Assembly: GCA_036897095.1 (NCBI GenBank)
Contig: JAYMSP010000166.1
Coordinates: 1-64,000 of the forward strand
Origin: Plantago elongata
Taxonomy: Eukaryota > Streptophyta > Magnoliopsida > Lamiales > Plantaginaceae
DNA: 64,000 nucleotides
Direction: 5' to 3'
Every line of letters starts with the position of its first letter. Within the stretch, counting starts at the first letter, position 1. The notes beneath the pieces are model-generated. The model was not told the origin of the DNA, did no database searches, and worked only from the letters and a program-made list of their open reading frames with translations. Both the position numbers and the translations under genes were made by a program. Shown here piece by piece: positions 50,401 to 61,685 of this stretch.

Positions 50401-53400
50401 GGCTGGGTCAATATGTCAGTAAATGAGCTGTACCACTACCAGCATACCTTATTTGTATTGTTCTTCCCTTTTTTTTTTTTTTTCCATTTGGAGGGAGCAT
50501 GTCTTTTGCCTTCTAGGGGCTCTTATGCCATTCTGAATTGTAGCAGTTATTGGAGGATTCCTTGGAAGACAAGTTGGAGAAGGCAGGAGTTTCAAATGTA
50601 GATTCTGAAAAAGGAGATGGAGAACTGAGAGAAGGTGACCTGGAAGAAAATAAGGTATTTAATTTATTAGAACTAGGTTTAATCTGCTCCAGCCATTGTT
50701 CATAGTATTGTGTTAAATACCATTATTTATTGTTGTTAGGTGAGCTTTAGATTCTATTCCATGTTTTGTTCAGAAAAGATCTGGTGATGGTGGTAAACAA
50801 GGCACTACAAATAAAAAGGTAAAGAAGGACAAGGGTGTTGGTGCAACCACAAAAGCTTCCCGTGCAGATACTGCGGTGGTCTCTGGAGCACCCCGTGTAA
50901 AACCAGAGCTGGCCTTGCCTGCAATGTACTTTCTTTAACTTTATTGTATAATTCTGCTTTCTCTCTTCTCTCTATTTCATATGCAATGATATACTGAATT
51001 CGCTTGCCCGTATAATGCACATGTTCTCTTCTTGAGGATCACAGTTACTAGTTCACTGGTAGATTGGTGTCTTCTGATTGCCAGTTTTTATTATGGGAAA
51101 CTTATAATGAAAATAAGCAGAGTTGAAGGGAAGTGGTAACATAACCACTTTTTACTCTTTCTGGGAAGAAGTAATAGTACTTGTCACCTGGAACATCCTA
51201 GAATCTGAGTATTCCGATTTCCACTAATTAGTTGAGCATTTTTAGAGAAATTATAGAACTATGCTCAGAACATAAGTTTGAGGTTAACATGGAAGGATTA
51301 ATGTTCACTAGCAAAACTATGCGGCTGGTGGATTTTTAACCTCCTTTAGAGTTAGGTTGGATTGGATAAGTTCCCATATTTAATAATGCAGGAGATGGTT
51401 TTCATCGGAACAAAACTTGGAATGCTGGGACAGTATAGTTCAGAGGTTGTGAAATGTCATTTTTAAATGATATTACAAGGAAGAACTCCTCTTGAAATTG
51501 CTAGAGATAAAGAAGTTATACTCCTGCTAATAGGGGTTGGTGAAATGTACAAAATGACAATTTAACTAATTAAATTGGTGAAACAATTAATAGTTAATAG
51601 TAGTTATAATTGAATTGCAGTAGTATCTTTGGTAACTTTTCGTATTTTTATCATACCCGCATCATTTATATGAAATTAACTTGTCTGTGTCAAGCTGCTG
51701 GGTGACTTTTTTTATGTTGTCATGTTTATTTTTAAGATCGGAGGAGGTGGAACGTTCTATTATTGAGGACTTGAGAAACCGTGTGCAGTTGAGTAACATG
51801 TCGTTGCCTTCTGTCTGCTTCTACACCTTTATTAACACACATAATGGGTATGTTTATGTAAGACGTAACTTTTTTGATTTTTGATTCCAAATTGTTTTAG
51901 AATTGCATGATGATCTAGAGAATATTGTTAATGTATCACAGGCTGAATTCTGCATCAATATCTCATGATGGCTCACTAGTAGCTGGTGGGTTTTCCGACT
52001 CGTCTCTGAAGGTTTGTTTCTCTCACGTGCTATTCTGATACTCAAATCATCTTACTTTACTCTTGGTTTACCTGAAAACATGATTTACAGATCTGGGACA
52101 TGGCAAAGCTTGGGCAGCGGAATGTACCCTGTAAGCAGATTTTGTTCTTCCATCCTGCCTGAAAAGTTTTTGTAAAGCATTTTATTTCCCCTGGCATTGG
52201 CTATCGACTTTTATTGGTTTTTCAAGCTTTCATGTCCATTTTATTGTAGAAACAGTTTCTCATGCATATTGATGCATAAAGGTGCTAACCCTGTTAACAG
52301 CTACTTCGCAGGGTGACAATGAGCTGGTCTTGAATGAACTTAATTCTAGTGCAAATGCAGTGGGAAGGTCTTATACGTTACTTAGAGGTCATTCCGGTCC
52401 TGTTCATTCTGCCAGCTTTAGTCCATTTGGGGATTTTCTTCTGTCTTCATCATCTGATTCGACAAGTAAACTACCACTCCCTTTTACCTCCGTTCTCTGT
52501 AATGATTTTGTACAACGGATGATTGAATCATGGCTACTGATGCAGTTCGATTGTGGAATACAAACTTAAATGCAAATCTGGTTTGCTACAAAGGTCACAA
52601 TTACCCCGTGTGGGATGTTAAGGTAGAATCTGCCTTTAGTTTGAGTTTTATTCTTCTTTCATTACTTCGTATCTTATTCAATACGCCATTGAATGAACAA
52701 TGCAAAAAAGCTGTCTTTCCTTTACTACCCTGGATGTATGTTTTTTTCATGTCCATACATTTCAGCGATGCTTCTGTTCTGTTGCAGTTTAGCCCATATG
52801 GACACTATTTTGCTAGCGCTTCACATGATCGGACGGCAAAGATCTGGTCTGTAGATAGGATACAGCCTTTAAGAATAATGGCAGGCCATTTATCTGATGT
52901 AGATGTGAGTGCATTTAATCTCCTGCGCTCTCCTTCCAAAACTTAATGCAATTGCAAGTGCATCTGTACATGTCTTGCTTCATGAATCAATATGATTATC
53001 TTTATTCCTTATCATTACTGGCATTGGATCAATGAATGACATTTATCTTAACCAGTCTCTTCCAATTGTAGTGTGTGCAATGGCATCCAAATTGCAATTA
53101 TATTGCAACTGGATCTAGTGATAAGACAGTGCGCTTATGGGATGTTGCAAGTGGGGAGTGTGTGAGGATTTTTGTCGGTCACAGAAGCATGATATTGTCT
53201 TTGGCATTGTCGCCGGATGGTCGCTACATGGCATCTGGGGACGAAGATGGTACAATAATGATGTGGGATCTTTCAACGGGCCGCTGCGTTTTGCCATTGG
53301 TCGGTCACAGTTCTTGCGTATGGTCACTAGCTTTCAGGTGACACTTTATCTGAATTGTCCTTTTCCAGCAGTGCTTATGGACAATGTTAGGCGTTTGATA

Positions 53401-54313
53401 AAAGTCAAGGTCTCTCTGTCGTTATAATTAAAAATCCCCCCTATGTTATATGCCAATCACAGACACATCCCCGTTGTTCTTTCAATCACAAGTACCTCCA
53501 CCAAATCCTTGCCGAAATTCTCTGCCTAATGGTTAAATATTCACACTATGGCGGGATTAAGATAACACACACGGACATTTGGAAGGAAGAGTTCCTTGTA
53601 CCACTTGCAGGAGAGGAGTGTAAGTGGGTACGTGTTATAATATCATTAATGATAGGGGGCATGTAGTTTCTGTTAATCACAGCAATTCTTGGGGATAGTA
53701 TTTACCTTATTCTCAAATCTCAATATTAGTTATTAAAGTTTCTATTAGGAATAGATTGGCGGGATCCTATAGATCTTCAGTGTTTAGGTTATATCCTTTT
53801 ATACTTGTTAAATTTTCTATATGATGAATATTACAAACCAAGGAAGTCGTCTGCCCATTAGTCAGTTAAGTGTCATCGACAAGGACCCATATAAATGGTG
53901 AAATTCTGATGGTTGTTCTCTCAGCTGCGAGGGGTCGCTCCTGGCATCTGGCTCAGCTGATTGCACTGTTAAGATATGGGATGTAACAACAAGCACAAAA
54001 ATGTCAAAAAGCGAAGAAAGGTAAGTTAATCAATGCCTTGGATAAATAGTCCAAATTTGTAATGTTATGATGCCTTTTGTGATTCTTATGTAAGATGTTT
54101 TCCTCTAGTAAAAGTGGAAATGCAAGCAGGCTCAGATCGCTGAAAACCTTGCCTACCAAATCTACTCCTGTCTATGATCTGCAGGTAATAGAAACCACAT
54201 CAATTCCTTGTCTGTGTGTCAAAATTCATGTTAAAACCAATTGTTTGCCTCCTTTTCAGTTTTCTCGAAGAAATCTTCTGTTCGCTGCTGGGGCTCTCTC
54301 TGTGCCGAAATAG
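47459..54313 (+). CDS. TAF5: TFIID subunit 5 (TBP-associated factor, WD40)
   Basis: Scaffold subunit of nuclear TFIID. Nineteen exons: 47459-47616, 47917-47995, 48247-48325, 48472-48569, 48655-48711, 49474-49561, 49672-49781, 50547-50654, 50774-50925, 51737-51847, 51942-52011, 52091-52130, 52301-52465, 52546-52622, 52788-52904, 53072-53337, 53925-54020, 54109-54184, 54260-54313; phases close to 666 residues, matching Arabidopsis TAF5 (669). LisH motif at residues 4-36 (IDKVLLAYLEKRGYSLSGLA); TAF5 N-terminal domain about 80-190 (YQEAYGKLRTWAYDSLDQYR, YPVFIHAFMDLV); Lys-rich linker about 255-300; then WD40 repeats with LLRGHSGPVHSASFSPFGDF, KIWSVDRIQPLRIMAGHLSD, KTVRLWDVASGECVRIFVGH, TIMMWDLSTGRCVLPLVGHS and CTVKIWDV. 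The start matches the family opening MDPEEI. The ~750-base introns hold only noise frames. Confidence 0.96.
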
Positions 54314-54998
54314 TTAACAGTTGCTTCATGATTCCAGACGTTGTAGTTGTGCTATAGTTAAAAAAGACCAACCACACGGCCTTGAATTGTGCTGGCCTGC
54401 ATGGGCCGTTTGTGTTGTTCTTCACATTTCATTTATCTGATCTTATTGTATTAAATATTACATGTTTATATTCATCACCGTTTCTCCGCACCACATGCCT
54501 TTGAGATCCAACACTTAAGATTGCAGACTATCAAATTTCAACACTTAAGGGTTCGATATACATCAAATGCTTACAAATTTTATTCGGATTGTAGTTAATC
54601 ATAAAATAACTAACTAATACCTCCATCCTGAAGAACACATTATTTGTCGAAAAAATGACACCCCATTTGGGCATATTATGCTCATACCTACAACTCCCTT
54701 ACTACATGATTTGTCTCAAAATTGATTTTGCAAAAACCAATTGGTCCAAACATGAATTGGGCTGGACTGATACTAACACAAATACACCAAGTATCTTGAA
54801 ATTTAATGCTTAATTAAAACAAGTATGAGCTAATTACAATTATACCAAAACAAGAAGAATGGAACTATAATAATAATAATAATTACAGTAGTCTCCATTG
54901 TTCCACCTTCCTGGCCTTCCAGTCCATTTCTTCTTCTTCTTGTGTGCTCCTTTTCTTTCCAAAAGAGAAACCGAGAATTTTGAACCAGGAGGAGGGTA
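54314..54998. other. Spacer between TAF5 and the WD40 gene
   Basis: Holds the TAF5 3' UTR and the promoter and leader of the next gene. A (TAA)n microsatellite lies near 54866-54885 and a TTCTTCTTCTTC run near 54925-54940. No gene seen. Confidence 0.55.
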
Positions 54999-57900
54999 AT
55001 GGCTAACGACGATGATTATCCGCCTTTGAAGAAGCCGAAAATAGAAGCAGATGAGGAGGCAATGGAAGAAGAAGAAGAAGAAGAAAAAGAGAGCGATGGT
55101 AGAATGGATGAAGTGATGATGATGGAGCAGCAAGAAGCACTCATCGCTCTTGTCGAACACCGCTCAAAGGAAGTTGACCATCTACGCCAACGTATCTCTT
55201 ATTACAAATCTCAGGTTGCTTTTCCCTTCTTTTTTACAATCAATCAATCTTCCTCTTTGCTAAACCCTTTGCTTTTTTGGTTATAGTGAGCTATTGGTTG
55301 ATATCTTTTCAATTCAAATCAAATTAAAAGGGTTGCTTCGTTTTTCGTTTTTTTTTTTTTTTTTGATTTTTTGGTTATGGTTAGCTATTGGTTGCTAAAA
55401 GAATGCTGGAGTTTCAATCTAAGTATACGTTGTTTCGAATACTTTCTCATGCCTTGCTGGGAAGCCATGTTTATGTCTTTAGTTTGAAAATGCAGCTTGT
55501 TGAAGCAGAAAAGAGATTGGAGGATACACAAACTAAACTAGCGCGTCTTAGAGGAAAAAGCAGCTCTATGGCTCCCAAAACTCTTAGAGATGATATTCCA
55601 GAAACAGTATCAGAAAGAAGTCACTTGAGGCCTAACCATGATAATATTAAAGTTGCAACAAGGACCCCTAGTCCTTGCCATAAAACTGTTTTTTCGCAGA
55701 ACCAACGCCAGCATAGACCACAACTTGTGATTCCGTCCATCTCTCAAAACATTGCAGAGTCTCGAAAAATGAAGGAAACCAGAAATGAACTGACAAGTGG
55801 TTCTTTGCCCTCCGAGCCCGCACCAACTAAAGTTAATGGAGCTCCCAAGCTTAAAGGGAATAATGATCGTGCACATTCTGTGAAGAAGGAAGCCGTGGAA
55901 ACTAAACCTAAAGTACCAAAAAGGAAGCTTGGTATGAATGCTTTGAAATTTTCTGCTCTTCTTTAAAATTTTTATATATTGGGTCTTCTATTTCCATGCT
56001 TGTGCACGTGTGTTGTTCAAACCAGCATTAGCACTATGTGATATTGGCAGAAGAAAGCACGGATTATATTTTTCATTAGGTTAACAGTTAATAATTTTCC
56101 CTTTATCCCCTCTTGGATTACAGAACAGAAGGAGCATAAAGATTTGGTTACATTGATAAGCAAATCCTCGTCACCGCATACAATACGCTGCCACAGTACC
56201 AATGTGTTGCCTAGCCAACACAAAAGAAAGCTGAGAAGTCTTATTTTATGTCCCACGGATGATCAGCTTTTTGCAACCAGGTAACTTCGTCTTTTTCTAA
56301 TTCTGGTGTTCAAATAATAAAACTGAGTAACATTACATCCTAATATACTTACATATGCATGTGCATATACACAAATGTGGATGTATATTATGTGTGTGTA
56401 AGCATGTATGTCCATTAGTCCATTTGTATGTGAAATATGAATATGTTCTTGTTAATCTCCTTGGATGCAAAAATGCATTTTGCAAATTCAGAATATGTTG
56501 GCTGCCGTATGAGAATGAATCAATGGAACACAAATAAATGTAGTGACGACTTATGCAGATAACTTGTACCGAAATGTATGGTACTAATCTATAATGAACA
56601 TATTACTTGTTCTGTTGCTATGATTTGAGAGGTCATATTTTGAATATTCCATTTCCTGATTGTAAATTTCAAGACTTGTGCCATCTTGAGGCAAGAACCA
56701 TATGGGATCGTTACCCATGTGAGTATCAGTAATGGAAGTTGTTATATAAACTAATAAAAGGCTTGCAATGTGTAGATACCATAAATCCAAAATAAGAAGG
56801 TTTGCAATCATATCTCTTGTTTTATTTTAAGGTCTGGCAAATATCATAAAGTTTTACGCTGTTTGAATTTCCGAACCTCCTGCTTCTTTCTAAATAGTGG
56901 CCTGTAATTTATGGTTTTCTCTGATACTGAATGATGACTTGATTCTTTCTCTGTGTGCCTGTTTCAGCTCTCGACATTCGCCGAGTTAAAGTTTCAAGTC
57001 AATAGATACCTCCTGTTTCTTTCTAAAAATTGGCTTGCAATTAATGGTTTTCTCTGATACTGATTACTGAATAATGACTCGATTCTGCTGAGTGCTGTGT
57101 ATCTGTTTTAGCTTTAAAGCTTGACATTTGCCGAGTGAAAGTTTTAAGTCAACTGCAATGATTGCAACTTTGCCTCCTTTGTCAGGCCCTCAAACAAAAT
57201 GCATACAGATTGATAAAGAACCCTTTTTAGGTAGAATTCTGTAAAAAAAAAAAAAAAAAAACTGGTGAACTAAAAGAGGCCTTGTTATGTAGATTTGTAA
57301 AATTCTTGTGTACCGGATCCTTTTTACCATGTATTTTTTTCTTTGGAGAAGCATAATACATTACAAATACCATTTGATCAATTACAAAGAATATCACCTA
57401 TACAAATAAACTAACACTCTAACATGCATGTAACTGAATCCTACTTTCTGCATTATAACATGTAATTTAGGAAATTATGCTATGTTGCCACTATTGCCAT
57501 GATTTTGGGTGTTATTAGAGTAATAATTACAGCTTCCTCCCAAGTTTTAGACCCTTTTCAGTTTTGCACTCCGGTGCTCTCAGTCTAAAGAATGATAATT
57601 TAGTTCAGTTGGAAAATTGAGCATCCTGACAAAATATGTCATAACAAAAATTAGAATAAATTTTTCTTTAAAGATGTAGTAATCATTCATTTGAGTGTTG
57701 GCTTGAAGAAAATTTCAGACATGAATATCTTAGGGATTTGCAGCAACACTGTCAGTACCTTTTGGATAACTCATTACACAAATGTGAATGCTTTTCTTTT
57801 GCAGTGCATTAGATGGAGTAGTTAATCTTTGGCAAATTCAAGGCAGGGGGTAGGTATCTTATCTACTTACTTCCTGTTGCTATCTTTTGCTGGTAATTTA

Positions 57901-59575
57901 TGTTTTTTACGTGATTATTATATTTGTTGTACAAAATGCAGTGTCAGTGCCAATCGTGTAAGTTCTTATGAATGTTCATCTGAGAAGCAAAGGAGATGGC
58001 CAGAAGATATTGCTTGGCATCCAGATGGAAACAAATTGTTTGCAGTTTATCATGCTGATTCTAATGATTCCCAGATTTCAATTTTGGATTTAAGCAAAGG
58101 AAAAGTGGTAAGGATCTCTATGTATCATTTTGCTGGTGAAATACTGAATGAGTTGGTACTTGGTATGGAACGGCCATAGATTAAAGCACAACTCAAGAAA
58201 CTCTCAAAATGAATAATCAAACGTATCCAAAATTCTAGCTCTTAGACTATATACATATATGTGTGTGTTTGTGTGTCAAAAGTTCAACCTAAACAAGGAC
58301 ATCTAATTTAACCAGTCCTATTTAAAAATAAAGTACCAAATAATAGTATAACTTCTATGCTCCTTAATTACTAACGTAGAATGTGAATGATTAAAATTTT
58401 CTTCCTAATTTTCCTCATGAGTTTTTGCAAGCTCTTTCGCAAACTGCTGCTTATTTGCACTTTTAAGGAAATAGTACCCATGGAATTGTTTGCAAAAGTA
58501 GAAAGTGCTTAATATTGCCTTACATTAAGCATCTTTTGAGCAAAGCCCGTAAGCACCTAATTGGTTGCTTATTTTTACTTGATTGAACTTTGCATATAAC
58601 TGGAAGCTGTTTTGGATAATGCCACCCTGTACTACCTAGAAGCATTTGTACCTGTTCGACGACTCGCCTACCTGTATTGAATATCAACAATAACCGTTAG
58701 AATCAAGTACTTGTTTTAATTAGTCTCTTCATTTTTGGTTTTGGCATTTTCTATTAATTTTTATAATAGTAACCTTTTATATATTTTTACTGTGTCATGG
58801 GTGCAGGAAAAACGTGTTAAATTTCTTGCTGATAAACCTCATACCAAAGGCATAATTAACAGTATAACGTTCTTGCCATGGGAGGATACATGCTTTGTTA
58901 CTGGTGGTAGTGATCATGCAGTAGTGCTATGGACCAATAAAGATGGAGAAGACTCTTGGACACCTAAACCGTTGCACAGAGGTAGTCATTCATCTGCTGT
59001 TATGGGAGTAGCTGGAATGCCGAACCGCAAAATTGTGATGTCAGTTGGTGCAGACAAGCGGATAATTGGTTATGACGCTGAAACTGGGAGAGCAGATTAC
59101 AAACATATGATAGATAGCAAATGCATGAGTGTTTTGCCGAATCCACGTGACATGAATTTGTTTATGGTTCAGACAGGGTAAGCTTTGGCACAAATTGATC
59201 CTACTGTTGCATATAATTTTTAAACACCATTCACCATTTGTGTTTTGTTAATATTGTAGGACCCCAGAGAAACAACTTCGTCTGTTTGACATTCGCTTAA
59301 GGCAGGTAGAGGTACATTCATTCGGATGGAAGCAAGAGAGTAGTGAATCTCAATCTGCCCTGATAAACCAGGCATGGTCTCCGGATGGTTTATACTTGAC
59401 TTCTGGGTCAGCAGATCCAGAATTTCACATATTTGATATTCGATACAATTCCCACATACCATCGCAGTCTATAAAAGCTCATCAGAAGCGGGTGTTCAAA
59501 GCTGCATGGCACCATAGTCTTCCTCTCCTAGTCTCCATTTCTTCTGACCTGAACATTGGATTGCACAAGATCTGA
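54999..59575 (+). CDS. Coiled-coil/WD40 repeat protein, conserved in plants, function unknown to me
   Basis: Seven exons: 54999-55214, 55496-55931, 56124-56280, 57805-57849, 57942-58107, 58807-59177, 59260-59575; phases close to 496 residues. The N-terminus is basic then very acidic (LKKPKIEADEEAMEEEEEEE), followed by a coiled coil of about 60 residues crossing the first intron (ALIALVEHRSKEVDHLRQRI...LVEAEKRLEDTQTKLARLRG). A Ser/Pro/Lys-rich linker (about 100-215) leads into a WD40 propeller (about 240-496): LRSLILCPTDDQLFATSALD, RRWPEDIAWHPDGNKLFAVY, INSITFLPWEDTCFVTGGSD, INQAWSPDGLYLTSGSADPE and a last blade ending SSDLNIGLHKI. The KPKI stretch could be a nuclear signal. I recognise the architecture as a plant transducin/WD40 family protein, but cannot name its role. 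The fourth exon has 45 bases. Confidence 0.9.
56876..57152. repeat. Tandem duplication in the third intron of the WD40 gene, period about 133 bp
   Basis: Copy one runs from 56876 to about 57003, copy two from 57009 to about 57152. Both share CCTCCTG.TTCTTTCTAAA, ATGGTTTTCTCTGATACTGA and GCCGAGT.AAAGTTT.AAGTCAA. The copies differ by scattered substitutions and small gaps, so the duplication is not recent. Confidence 0.85.
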
Positions 59576-60430
59576 AGAAGTTTATTTAAGTCGGAGCTTC
59601 TGCTATATTCTTGTTTTGAGTCTTTTGAGTTGATGATAGATACGATATATTGCTATCTTCCCTATTTATGCATCAGTTGATGATAACTTACATCGCAATT
59701 TTGTTATTGCATAAATTAAGAGAATGAATAGAAAAAATATCTTTGGGATAAAAATATGAAGTAGTTCTAAATTCTAATCTTAATATGTCTTATGTACAAT
59801 GTTTTTCACATTGTTTTTTCTCCTTCTTTAAAATATAGTATTACAATTATAATTATTGAACAAGATGAATTTATTATTTAATTTTAAACTTAAATCAATA
59901 CCAATTCATATTCAGAGAATGTAATCACTCATTTTGATTTCAATTGAATCCTTGACCTTATAATTATGAGGTGTCTTAGCTTGCGACACGACTTCAAATC
60001 ACTTTGACTTTTCACATTGTAGGTACTAGTTGCATGTTTTCTTTTCTTTCAGATGCTAGTTGTATATTAATCAATCATCTATTAATATATAGTTAGTTGG
60101 AGTTAATTATATTGTGCTAATGGTATTCAACTTGTGAAATTGTAAATTTTCCTCATATGCACATCGCAAAATTAAACATACATATAATGAAAATGTATTT
60201 TAGGAACATTTCAGATAATTTGCATAATATTAGTGGACTTTAACCATTCAAATACGCCTAAATGAGTTTACTTTAAAAAGTGCGTATAGGAGGTATGAAA
60301 TGCATTCGGGATATACATCGGAAAAGTGGTACGAAGCATTGGGTCGGGTCAAAATGAATGATATTTGACCAAACTGAATCTCCAAAGTCCAATCCAAGCA
60401 GTTTCACTACTAGTAATATATCTACAGTAC
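59576..60430. other. 3' region of the WD40 gene and AT-rich spacer
   Basis: AT-rich, no supported gene. The right end should hold the promoter of the DCD-domain gene. Confidence 0.5.
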
Positions 60431-60510
60431 ACTACTATTGTCTTGTTGGTCACTGTTTCTTCTTCCGTTTTTCTGTCAGTCAGTTTGTCTCAACTCTTCC
60501 ACCGGCTCAG

Positions 60511-61655
60511 GTATGTCTTCATCTTCTATATGCCCGTTCGTCATTTCGACGATTTATCGACTTTATTAATCAATCAGATTCGCGAATGGATTTTTTTTTT
60601 CTAAAGAGTAGGATGAATCGGGATAATTATGAGTTTCTACATGTCTTTGATTACACCTTCAATTTTGATTCCATCATCGATGTATGGCTGAGTTTGATGT
60701 TAAGATAACGAGTTAGGTTTCACTGGAACAACATTGTGTGGGGATTGCGATTGTGTTTATGTGTTTACTTCTGCCCATCGATTGTGAAATGAAATGCTAA
60801 TGGTACACCCACCTTAACCAGGACACACTGTAGCTGTTGTGTGTAGGTGTTTTGATTGAGCTCGATACCTTGTTATGAATGATGTACTATTTGACAGTAG
60901 CACATTGTTTTTCATCTATGAAGACTAGTTTTGCATTCATTCAGCATCCTCATTCAATCAGACCTAGATGTGTACACTTAAGTAAACCCACACACACCTT
61001 GTATCAGTGATGTCTTTGATAGTAAATGCGGAGTAATTTATATATAGGAGATGTCTGGGGGTAACCAATCTATATTGATTTTCAGTGTGGACTGGGCTGT
61101 GGAGTGGAGAATCAACTCAATAGGGATGAGAATATGTAGAGAATTCTGTCGGTTAATACTGTATACATTCAATGGAGGGAGTGTCGCATTTATAGGTGAC
61201 AGACACGTGCTGCATCCTTCTTGGTGTCGTGTAGTATTAATTTCATTCGGGGTTTTGATGTCACTTGATCTATTTAACTCAACATGGAAGAGAATATGTT
61301 GATACTTATGTTGACCAATAATTGTATACATTGACTAGAGGCTGGCATATCGCACTTATAGGTGGCAGACACGTGTTGCATCCTTCTTGGTGTCATGTAG
61401 CATTAATTTTCATATGCAGTTTTAAAAGTGGCTAGATCTATTCCTTTTGGCCAATTTTCAGCTGTTGACTTGTTCCGGGCCTAAAAGCGAGTATAAACCG
61501 AGGTTGTCATCTTTGTTGTGATTATGTGTGTTACTCATATATAGGTATCAATTTTCTTCTCCAACGAAGTTGTGTTGCATTTTGAGCTGTCTTTATGTAT
61601 CATTTTAATTTGTTCTATCAAATGGTTGCAATAACTTCATAACTTTTCCTTGTAG
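60511..61655 (+). other. Probable 5' UTR intron of the DCD-domain gene
   Basis: A pyrimidine-rich leader ending CCGGCTCAG|GTATGT at 60510/60511 and an acceptor CTTGTAG| at 61655 bracket 1.1 kb of non-coding DNA. The coding start at 61686 lies 31 bases after the acceptor. Long leader introns are common in plant stress genes. Frames inside it (for example 60358-60708) look like noise. Confidence 0.55.
61128..61415. repeat. Direct duplication in the DCD leader intron, period about 162 bp, each copy with a G-box
   Basis: Copies start at 61128 and 61290 with GAGAATATGT. They share TGTATACATT, CGCA.TTATAGGTG.CAGAC, ACGTG.TGCATCCTTCTTGG and GTGT.ATGTAG.ATTAATTT-like blocks. CACGTG occurs in both, at 61204-61209 and 61370-61375. 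The second copy has short gaps relative to the first. Confidence 0.8.
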
Positions 61656-61685
61656 AACTTCATTACCACCCTGAAGCATTATCTG

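Noticed and set aside
49369-50601. Several + strand open frames of 60-130 codons
   Set aside because: They lie in T-rich introns of TAF5 or only brush the small exons; hydrophobic composition comes from T-rich DNA.
60358-60708. 116-codon frame upstream of the DCD gene
   Set aside because: Spans the probable leader exon and its donor site; no family resemblance.
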